Source: an uncultured Blautia sp. (lineage in GTDB: Bacteria > Bacillota_A > Clostridia > Lachnospirales > Lachnospiraceae). From it: a stretch of 64,000 bases of DNA. The translations under genes and the position numbers were made by a program. The DNA lies in NCBI GenBank assembly GCA_905209435.1, contig CAJLTE010000001.1, positions 1 through 64,000 on the forward strand, given 5' to 3'. The notes beneath the pieces were generated by a model. It searched no databases and was not told the origin of the DNA. It saw only the letters and a list, made by a program, of their open reading frames with translations. Below, one piece after another: positions 55,274 through 61,437 of the stretch; within the stretch, counting starts at the first letter, position 1, and the number at the start of each line of letters is the position of its first letter.

Positions 55274-55507
55274 ATGACAACAGCAAATAAGACAATTAAG
55301 ATTAATGATGTGGAGGCAGCTAAGAAACTGGTCAGTGCGGCGGTCAGATGTCCATTTGATATTGATATTGTATCTAAAGGAAAAATTTTTATTGATGCCA
55401 AATCTATTCTTGGAGTATTAAGTCTTGGGGTGGAAGAGCCGCTGGAACTTAAATATGAAGGATACGATGAGGATTTTGAATCAGTGGTTGCGGGTTTGGC
55501 ATGTTAA
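55274..55507 (+). CDS. HPr-like protein lacking the phospho-histidine
   Basis: A 77-residue HPr-fold domain. The HPr hallmark around the regulatory serine is kept: DAKSILGVLSLG (Ser44), like the N-x-K-S-I-M-G-V-M-S-L-G of HPr. The catalytic site, normally H-A-R-P-A after the first strand, reads DVEAAKKLVSAAV, with no histidine or arginine there. A similar layout is found in Bacillus Crh, which keeps Ser46 and lacks His15 and acts in carbon catabolite repression. Start at 55274 is behind AAGGAG; a longer ORF from 55154 lacks an RBS. It probably cannot serve in PTS phosphotransfer. A DUF1294 gene follows by 22 bp. Confidence 0.82.
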   Translation: MTTANKTIKINDVEAAKKLVSAAVRCPFDIDIVSKGKIFIDAKSILGVLSLGVEEPLELKYEGYDEDFESVVAGLAC

Positions 55508-55529
55508 GATTGAAGAAAGGAATTCGCAG

Positions 55530-55859
55530 ATGCAGATAACATCTACAAATCTTCTATATATTTATGTGATCATTATTAATGTAGTCACATTTTTTATCTA
55601 TGGCTTAGATAAAAGTAAAGCAAAAGCCGGACAATGGCGTATCCCGGAGGCACAGCTGATATTTCTGGCAGTGATCGGAGGTTCGGTGGGAGCTTTGGCT
55701 GGGATGAAGGCATTTCATCATAAAACAAGAAAGCCGAAATTTAAGATAGGAGTGCCGGCAATCCTGATCATTCAGCTCATTATTATTTATTTTCTGTTTT
55801 CAGGAAATGAAGAGGTTTATTCTGTAATTAATGAAATTGTGCAGATGTATAATTTATAA
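55530..55859 (+). CDS. DUF1294-family small membrane protein
   Basis: A 109-residue protein with about three membrane segments: LLYIYVIIINVVTFFIYGLD, LIFLAVIGGSVGALAGM and ILIIQLIIIYFLFSG. Between them is the family's WRIPEAQLIF and MKAFHHKTRKPKFKIGVP. DUF1294 proteins are widespread with unknown role. ATG at 55530 follows AGAAAGG at good spacing; the ORF's earlier ATG at 55425 overlaps the HPr-like gene. Terminator at 55890. Confidence 0.82.
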   Translation: MQITSTNLLYIYVIIINVVTFFIYGLDKSKAKAGQWRIPEAQLIFLAVIGGSVGALAGMKAFHHKTRKPKFKIGVPAILIIQLIIIYFLFSGNEEVYSVINEIVQMYNL

Positions 55860-55889
55860 GAAAGACGGCAGTGTAATGTTGTATTCAGT

Positions 55890-55920
55890 AAAGCGGATAT
55901 ATTGTCCGCTTTCTTTTTTT
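55890..55920 (+). terminator. Terminator after the DUF1294 gene
   Basis: Stem AAAGCGGA / TCCGCTTT (55890-55897 with 55905-55912) followed by CTTTTTTT. Confidence 0.82.
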
Positions 55921-55926
55921 GCCCGG

Positions 55927-55979
55927 ATCAAGCGGATATTTGCAATTGAAGCAGCGGATGTACTTAATTTAGTTAAATT
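55927..55979 (-). repeat. Dispersed repeat family, copy C (minus strand)
   Basis: On the minus strand it reads AATTTAACTAAATTAAGTAC, then ATCCGCTGCTTCAATTGCAA and ATATCCGCTTGAT; it is the same element as at 40064-40115 and 40271-40435. The gap to mscS holds no other feature. Confidence 0.75.
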
Positions 55980-56104
55980 GTTTGTTACAGTGAGTGAGGT
56001 ATGTTATGCTATTCTTATATGAAAAGCTGTTTGTTAAGTGAAAGAATGGCAGCAAATTAAAGAGTAAATCTATGACAAAAATATAAGAGAGCAGGTGAAG
56101 AATA

Positions 56105-56968
56105 TTGGAACAGGAAATCCAGGAGGCAAAGAACATCTATTACAGCTATAAACAATATTTCTCAGACTATCTCCCGGATCTGACGAGACTTGGGCTGAAA
56201 GTAGTTATGGCATTGCTGGTATTTATTGGCGGACGTAAAGTTATTCAGTGGTTTGTATCTTTTATAAAAAAATCCATGGACCGTGCGTCTGTAGACAAAG
56301 GTGTGATCCAATTTACCGGATCACTGTTGAGAGTTGTACTTTATATCTTGTTGGTATTTAACATTGCGACTCATTTCGGAGTAAGAGAATCCTCCATTGC
56401 AGCGTTACTTGGTACTGCCGGTGTAACTGTAGGTCTTGCATTACAGGGTGGTCTTGCAAACATCGCAGGCGGAATCATGTTGCTGATCTTCAAACCGTTT
56501 CAGGTTGGAGACTACATTATTATCGCCCAGCAGAATGAATGCGAAGGAACCGTATATAAAATGGAAATCTGTTATACAACTCTGATTTCCATAGATAATA
56601 AACACATCGTAATCCCAAACGGAACTCTTTCCAGCAGCATTATTACAAATGTAACTGCCAGAGATCTCCGTAAACTGGAAATCAAAGTAGGCATTTCTTA
56701 TGATTCAGACATTAAGAAAGCCAAAGCAATTCTGGAAGAAATTCTTCATAATGATGAGGATACAAAAGATGACCAGGGAATGGTGGTATTTGTAGATGAA
56801 CTTGGAGAAAGCTCAGTGGTTATGGGGCTGCGTGTATGGGTTGCTACAGAGAAGTACTGGCCTGCCAAATGGAGGCTTAACGAATTGATCAAAGAGGCAT
56901 TTGATGCAAATGGAATTGAAATCCCGTATAATCAGCTTCAGATCCATGTAAAAAAACAAGTGAAATAA
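56105..56968 (+). CDS. mscS: Small-conductance mechanosensitive channel
   Basis: Membrane channel that opens on osmotic downshock. The 287-residue protein has three N-terminal membrane segments (LGLKVVMALLVFIGGRKVIQ, FTGSLLRVVLYILLVFNIA) with the TM3 pore helix AALLGTAGVTVGLALQGGLA followed by ANIAGGIMLLIFKPFQVGDY, then the cytosolic beta domain with VIPNGTLSSSIITN. Start is TTG at 56105, seven bases after AGGTGA. No ATG start is available before the first membrane segment. Single gene, terminator at 57025. Confidence 0.92.
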   Translation: MEQEIQEAKNIYYSYKQYFSDYLPDLTRLGLKVVMALLVFIGGRKVIQWFVSFIKKSMDRASVDKGVIQFTGSLLRVVLYILLVFNIATHFGVRESSIAALLGTAGVTVGLALQGGLANIAGGIMLLIFKPFQVGDYIIIAQQNECEGTVYKMEICYTTLISIDNKHIVIPNGTLSSSIITNVTARDLRKLEIKVGISYDSDIKKAKAILEEILHNDEDTKDDQGMVVFVDELGESSVVMGLRVWVATEKYWPAKWRLNELIKEAFDANGIEIPYNQLQIHVKKQVK

Positions 56969-57024
56969 TAAGCTGGTATCGAAGCGGATGATTTTAGCTG
57001 CTGGATTGCAGGAACTGTGGGATT

Positions 57025-57059
57025 AAAAGGAAAGCCAAATTTACAGGCTTTCCTTTTTT
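57025..57059 (+). terminator. mscS terminator
   Basis: Stem AAAAGGAAAGCC / GGCTTTCCTTTT (57025-57036 with 57046-57057) with further T. Confidence 0.85.
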
Positions 57060-57144
57060 AAACTTACTATGGTGGAGAAAACAGGAGATAAGCAATATGT
57101 AAATAATACCAAATAAGAGTAAACAATCCTTAATTCATAGTGAT

Positions 57145-57224
57145 TTATACCAATTTCACTGGGAATTATTGGTATAATACGACTAAAATAATATAAAATA
57201 CGACAAAATAATTGACAATACGAC
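57145..57224 (+). promoter_or_regulatory. Operator region of the opp locus: inverted repeat plus three AATACGAC direct repeats
   Basis: TTATACCAAT (57145-57154) pairs with ATTGGTATAA (57168-57177). AATACGAC occurs at 57176, 57197 and 57217, spaced 21 and 20 bp (two helical turns). The last overlaps the -35/-10 spacer of the promoter. Such in-phase repeats fit an activator or repressor site, protein unknown. Confidence 0.6.
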
Positions 57225-57240
57225 AACAGACTGCTATACT
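57212..57240 (+). promoter_or_regulatory. Consensus promoter of the opp locus
   Basis: TTGACA (57212-57217), 17-bp spacer, TATACT (57235-57240). It lies 185 bp before the ATG of the oppA remnant. Confidence 0.75.
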
Positions 57241-57256
57241 AAAGTCAAGTTAAACA

Positions 57257-57378
57257 ACGAAGTGTTTTTATGAGGATGCAAAGGTGCATGTAAGTAAATG
57301 GATTGCTACACAATTTTTATACATTGCAAAGATGCAAAAATATAAAAACGCTTTTTTTGTACCCAAAATTAACTTCGT
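57257..57378 (+). ncRNA. Structured leader with three-way junction and terminator, possible riboswitch
   Basis: A closing 12-bp stem AAGTGTTTTTAT / ATAAAAACGCTT (57260-57271 with 57342-57353, one G-T) encloses two small hairpins with the same loop type, ATGCA-AAGG-TGCAT (57276-57289) and TTGCA-AAGA-TGCAA (57324-57337), and is followed by TTTTTTT, so it is also an intrinsic terminator. The 12-base direct repeat TGCAAAGRTGCA forms both hairpins. ACGAAGT (57257-57263) could instead pair with ACTTCGT (57372-57378). No known riboswitch class was matched. It is upstream of a remnant of an oligopeptide ABC system. Confidence 0.55.
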
Positions 57379-57424
57379 GATTGTAACTAATTAACAACGT
57401 ACAGAAAGAAAAGGAGAGAAAACT

Positions 57425-57821
57425 ATGAAAATGTACAAAAAAGTTATGGCAGCAGCACTTGCAGGTGTAATGACAGTTTCCATGTCCGCAACAGCATTTG
57501 CAGCAGATGATGACGGCTACATCCTCAAGACCACAAATGAAGTTTGTACATATTTTCCCTGGTACTATCCAGTCCATGATCGTTAACTTTACCATGCGTG
57601 TAGGTACTGCAATCCTTGCAGCATCATCCTTAAGTTTCCTTGGCTTCGGTGCAAACGTTACTGAGCCTGACTGGGGTTCCATGCTTTCCACAGGACGTAA
57701 CTATCTGAACACAGCTCCTCACATGGTACTGTTCCCTGGTATTCTGATCTTCCTTACAGTTCTGGCATTCAACCTGCTGGGCGACGGTCTCAGAGATACC
57801 CTGGATCCAAAGATGAACTAG
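57425..57821 (+). pseudogene. Fusion remnant: oppA/dppA signal peptide joined to the tail of oppC/dppC
   Basis: An oligopeptide-binding protein start is intact to about 57540: signal peptide [37 protein letters not shown], then in this frame a stop at 57584. From about 57545 the +1 frame reads [57 protein letters not shown], which is the end of an OppC/DppC-type permease. So the binding protein, the first permease and most of the second are gone, and the joint is out of frame. The ATPase genes that follow are intact. The rest of the gap 57060-57424 is promoter and leader. Confidence 0.82.
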
Positions 57822-57833
57822 GAGGAAGAAACC

Positions 57834-58823
57834 ATGGCAGAAAAATTATTAGAAGTAAAGAACCTCCGTACGGAGTTTAAAAGAGATAAAACATGGGTGA
57901 CAGCAGTTAATAATGTAAGTTTCTCCATTCAGCCAGGTGAGATTCTTGGTTTGGTAGGAGAGTCCGGATGCGGTAAATCCGTAACCTCCCTTTCCATTAT
58001 GAAACTTCTGGCACGTAACAGTAAGATTTCCAACGGTGAGATCCTGCTTAATGGCAAGGATCTTCTCAAAGAAGATAAAAAAGGCATGAGAAAGATCAGA
58101 GGACGTGAAGTTGCCATGATCTTCCAGGAGCCGATGAACTCTCTGAACCCATGTATGAGAATTGAGAAACAGCTGACAGAAGCAATCCTGCTCCATAACA
58201 ATTTCTCAAAAGAAGAAGCGCACAACAGAGCATTCGAAGTACTGAAATCAGTAGGTATCCCTGAACCGGATATGACATTAAAGAGTTATCCGCACCAGCT
58301 TTCAGGAGGTATGTGCCAGCGTGTTATGATCGCTATGGCAATGTCCTGTGAGCCGGAGCTTCTCATCGCAGATGAGCCGACTACAGCCCTTGACGTTACC
58401 ATTCAGGCACAGATTCTGGAGCTGATGGAGGACATCAGGGCAAAGAAGAATACAGGCATTCTGATGATTACACATGACCTTGGTGTTGTTGCTGAAATGT
58501 GTTCCAGAGTTGTTGTTATGTATGCCGGCCGAATCGTAGAAGAAGCACCTGTGCAGGAACTTTTTGCAGATCCGAAACATCCATATACACAGGGTCTGAT
58601 CGGTTCTGTACCGAAACTTGGAAGTGGTGTGGAATCTCTTCCGTCCATTCCGGGAAGCGTACCGGATCTGTCCGTAATGCCGAAAGGATGTAAGTTTGCA
58701 CCGAGATGTAAATATGCAATGGATATCTGTCATCAGCAGGAGCCGGAGCTTGCAGATATCAACGAAGCAGGCACCAGAAAATGCAGATGTCATCTGCTCA
58801 ACAAAACCGGAAAGGAGGCGTAA
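57834..58823 (+). CDS. Oligopeptide/dipeptide ABC transporter ATPase, OppD/DppD type
   Basis: One of a pair of ATPases of a peptide importer. The 329 residues have Walker A GESGCGKS, the extended signature [19 protein letters not shown], Walker [17 protein letters not shown], and the C-terminal iron-sulphur-like motif of OppD ([14 protein letters not shown]). Its partner permeases are missing just upstream, where only a fused remnant is left, so this ATPase and the next may be orphaned or may serve another permease. The 12-bp gap to the remnant and RBS GGAGGAAG show one operon. Confidence 0.95.
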   Translation: MAEKLLEVKNLRTEFKRDKTWVTAVNNVSFSIQPGEILGLVGESGCGKSVTSLSIMKLLARNSKISNGEILLNGKDLLKEDKKGMRKIRGREVAMIFQEPMNSLNPCMRIEKQLTEAILLHNNFSKEEAHNRAFEVLKSVGIPEPDMTLKSYPHQLSGGMCQRVMIAMAMSCEPELLIADEPTTALDVTIQAQILELMEDIRAKKNTGILMITHDLGVVAEMCSRVVVMYAGRIVEEAPVQELFADPKHPYTQGLIGSVPKLGSGVESLPSIPGSVPDLSVMPKGCKFAPRCKYAMDICHQQEPELADINEAGTRKCRCHLLNKTGKEA

Positions 58824-58826
58824 CCT

Positions 58827-59801
58827 GTGAGCGAGCCGTTATTATCAGTAAAGAATATGAAGAAAACATTCCAGGCAAACGGAGGAATGTTCAGCAAGAA
58901 GAAATTTGTCCATGCTGTAAATGATGTATCATTCGATATCTATCCGGGTGAAACTTTCTCTCTGGTAGGAGAGTCCGGATGCGGGAAATCTACGACAGGT
59001 AAACTGATCGATCATCTGATCACACCGGATTCCGGTGAGATCTGGTTTGAAGGAAAAGAAATCTCCAGACTTTCCGAGAAAGAAATGCGTCCGCTGCGTT
59101 CTGATATTCAGATGGTTTTCCAGGATCCGTACGGTTCCCTGAATCCGAGAATGAAAGTTCAGGATCTCATCGGTGAGCCACTTCTGATCCACACAAACAT
59201 GAGCGCAGGAGAGCGTCTTAAGAAAGTACATGAACTTCTCGGCACTGTAGGATTAAGCCCATCTCATGGAGAGCGTTATCCACATGAATTCTCCGGTGGT
59301 CAGCGCCAGCGTATCGGAATTGCCAGAGCACTGACAGTGCAGCCAAAGCTGATCATTGCAGATGAACCGGTATCTGCCCTTGATGTTTCTATCCAGGCGC
59401 AGGTATTAAATCTTCTGCAGCAGTTACAGAAAGACTTTAATCTTACCTATCTGTTCATTTCCCATGACCTGAGTGTCGTTGAGATGATTTCAGACAGGAT
59501 CGGTGTTATGTATCTGGGTACGATCGTAGAGACAGCTCCGAAGAAAGAACTGTATGCAAACCCGAGACATCCATATACAAGAGCACTTCTTTCCGCAGTT
59601 CCGATCCCGGATCCGGAAGTGAAGAAAGAGCGTATTACCTTAAAAGGTGATCTTCCAAGTCCAAGTAATCCGCCAAGTGGATGCCTGTTCCATACACGTT
59701 GCCCACATTGTACGGAAAAATGTAAGACACAGGTGCCGACACCTGTTGAAATTGCACCGGGTCATATTGTAAAATGTCATTATCCGGAACTTACAGAATA
59801 G
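58827..59801 (+). CDS. Oligopeptide/dipeptide ABC transporter ATPase, OppF/DppF type
   Basis: Second ATPase of the peptide importer. The 324 residues have Walker [10 protein letters not shown], signature PHEFSGGQRQRIGIARALTV, Walker B LIIADEPVSALDVSIQ, and a C-terminal motif CLFHTRCPHCTEKC. Start is GTG at 58827, with AAAGGAGGCG 6-10 bases before. It immediately follows oppD. Like OppD it appears intact despite the upstream deletion. No terminator was recognised with confidence after it; the DeoR gene follows after 100 bp, with a hairpin CAGTGAA/TTCACTG in the gap. Confidence 0.95.
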   Translation: MSEPLLSVKNMKKTFQANGGMFSKKKFVHAVNDVSFDIYPGETFSLVGESGCGKSTTGKLIDHLITPDSGEIWFEGKEISRLSEKEMRPLRSDIQMVFQDPYGSLNPRMKVQDLIGEPLLIHTNMSAGERLKKVHELLGTVGLSPSHGERYPHEFSGGQRQRIGIARALTVQPKLIIADEPVSALDVSIQAQVLNLLQQLQKDFNLTYLFISHDLSVVEMISDRIGVMYLGTIVETAPKKELYANPRHPYTRALLSAVPIPDPEVKKERITLKGDLPSPSNPPSGCLFHTRCPHCTEKCKTQVPTPVEIAPGHIVKCHYPELTE

Positions 59802-59903
59802 GAATTCCGAAATAACAATATTACACCTGAAGATGAACAGTGAAGAAAACAGGATTCACTGAGAGATACAGGTTATCATGAATGGATGAGGAAAGAGGGG
59901 GCT

Positions 59904-60665
59904 ATGTTTACTGAGGAAAGACAAAGCGCAATAGAGAAATGCCTTCGTGAAAACGGAAAGGTCAAGGTTAAGGAATTAAGTGAGAAATTTCAAGTCACAG
60001 AAGACTGTATCCGCAAGGATCTCAAAATTCTTGAAAATGCCGGAAAGTTAAAACGAACTTACGGCGGCGCGATCCTTTCGCAGGATTATCCGCTTGAAAG
60101 AGATGTGGTAGACAGACGCCAGTATAACCTTGACAAAAAGAAAGCAATTGCAGCCAAAGCATTTAAATTGATTAAAAATAACGAAACGATTTTTCTTGAT
60201 ATTTCTACCACAAATATTGAACTTGCCAAGCTTCTTGCAGCATCGAGTATGAGAGTGGTAGTTGTAAGTAATATGATAGATATTCTGCAGATTCTTGCCA
60301 CGAATCCATCGATCACTGTCATTGGCACCGGGGGAACAATGTACCGGACAGTGAATGGGTTTATGGGAGCTGCAACAATAGAGGTGATCAAACAGTACAG
60401 TTTTGACCGTGCATTTATAGGAAGCTGCGGCGTGGATATGACAGATTGTGCAATTACTACATTGGGGGTAGAGGACGGATTGACCAAGAAAGCAGCCGTG
60501 CACAGCAGCAGACATAAATATGTCGTTATGGAGAGGGATAAGTTTTATTTTAATGACTCCTATAAATTTGCGCATTTTGATGACATCAGTGGAATCGTTA
60601 CGGATGACTTTCCAGATGATACGATCGTGAATACACTGGAGAGAGCTGGGGTGAAATTGTTCTAA
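59904..60665 (+). CDS. DeoR-family transcriptional regulator
   Basis: Regulator of sugar metabolism, usually a repressor. The 253 residues have an N-terminal HTH (RQSAIEKCLRENGKVKVKEL, FQVTEDCIRKDLKILENAGK) and a C-terminal DeoR sensor domain (about 80-240), with IGTGGTMYRTVNGFMGAAT, FDRAFIGSCGVD and DRDKFYF-like VMERDKFYFNDSYKF, which bind a phosphorylated sugar. The ATG at 59904 follows AGAGGGGG; an earlier ATG at 59886 lacks an RBS. Downstream are cutC and the transglutaminase gene, 25 bp away, so they may be one operon. Confidence 0.9.
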   Translation: MFTEERQSAIEKCLRENGKVKVKELSEKFQVTEDCIRKDLKILENAGKLKRTYGGAILSQDYPLERDVVDRRQYNLDKKKAIAAKAFKLIKNNETIFLDISTTNIELAKLLAASSMRVVVVSNMIDILQILATNPSITVIGTGGTMYRTVNGFMGAATIEVIKQYSFDRAFIGSCGVDMTDCAITTLGVEDGLTKKAAVHSSRHKYVVMERDKFYFNDSYKFAHFDDISGIVTDDFPDDTIVNTLERAGVKLF

Positions 60666-60690
60666 GTAATAAAAAGATGGAGGCAAGTAC

Positions 60691-61437
60691 GTGAAAGAAT
60701 ACATATTAGAGGCCTGCGTAGATTCTGTGGAATCTGCTATGGCAGCAGTTCAGGGAGGCGCAGACAGACTGGAACTCTGCGGAAACCTGATCATCGGCGG
60801 AACCACTCCGGGACCGTGGCTTTTTGATGAGATAAGAAAGCGCTCGGACATCAGGATCCATGCCCTGATCCGTCCACGTTTTGGTGATTTCTGTTATACA
60901 GATGCAGAATTTTCAATGATAAAGAATGCAGTAAAAGATTTCAGAGAAATGGGTGCTGAAGGTGTCGTATTTGGGGTGCTGAAACCGGATGGCACTTTAA
61001 ATATGGAACAGATGAAAGAACTGATGGAGGCGGCAGGGGATATGTCAGTAACTCTCCACAGAGCTTTTGATGTATGTGTGGATCCGATAGAAGCAATGGA
61101 ACAGGCAATCTCACTTGGAATCGATACGATACTTACTTCCGGTCAGCGTAATGTATGTCTGCAGGGGGCAGATCTGCTGAAGGAGCTGGTAGAGAAAAGT
61201 AAGGGACGTATTACGATTCAGGCAGGAAGCGGTGTTGGTGCAGAAGTGATCAGACAGCTTTATCCGCTTACAGGGGTGAAGGCTTATCATATGACAGGAA
61301 AGAGAGTCATTGACAGTGAGATGCAGTTCCGCAAGGATGGAGTCAATATGGGACTTCCAATGCTGAGCGAATATGAGATATGGCGTACGGATGTAGATAA
61401 TATCCGTGCCGCAAAGAAAGTTCTGGAGGAATTATAA
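60691..61437 (+). CDS. cutC: CutC family protein (copper homeostasis name)
   Basis: A 248-residue TIM-barrel protein. Motifs are LEACVDSVESAMAAVQGGAD, RLELCGNLIIGGTTPG, IHALIRPRFGDFCYTDAEF, TLHRAFDVCVDPIEAM and ILTSGQRNVCLQG, the last with the ligand cysteines; these match CutC throughout. CutC was named for copper tolerance in E. coli, but its enzymatic role is not settled. Start is GTG at 60691, behind ATGGAGG. It overlaps the next gene by one base (TAATG), showing translational coupling. Its DeoR neighbour suggests a sugar-related role. Confidence 0.93.
   Translation: MKEYILEACVDSVESAMAAVQGGADRLELCGNLIIGGTTPGPWLFDEIRKRSDIRIHALIRPRFGDFCYTDAEFSMIKNAVKDFREMGAEGVVFGVLKPDGTLNMEQMKELMEAAGDMSVTLHRAFDVCVDPIEAMEQAISLGIDTILTSGQRNVCLQGADLLKELVEKSKGRITIQAGSGVGAEVIRQLYPLTGVKAYHMTGKRVIDSEMQFRKDGVNMGLPMLSEYEIWRTDVDNIRAAKKVLEEL

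Noticed and set aside
57498..57821. 107-residue permease-like CDS starting at ATG 57498
   Set aside because: The start lies inside the oppA remnant in another frame and there is no RBS; it is the tail of oppC after a deletion, not a separate gene.
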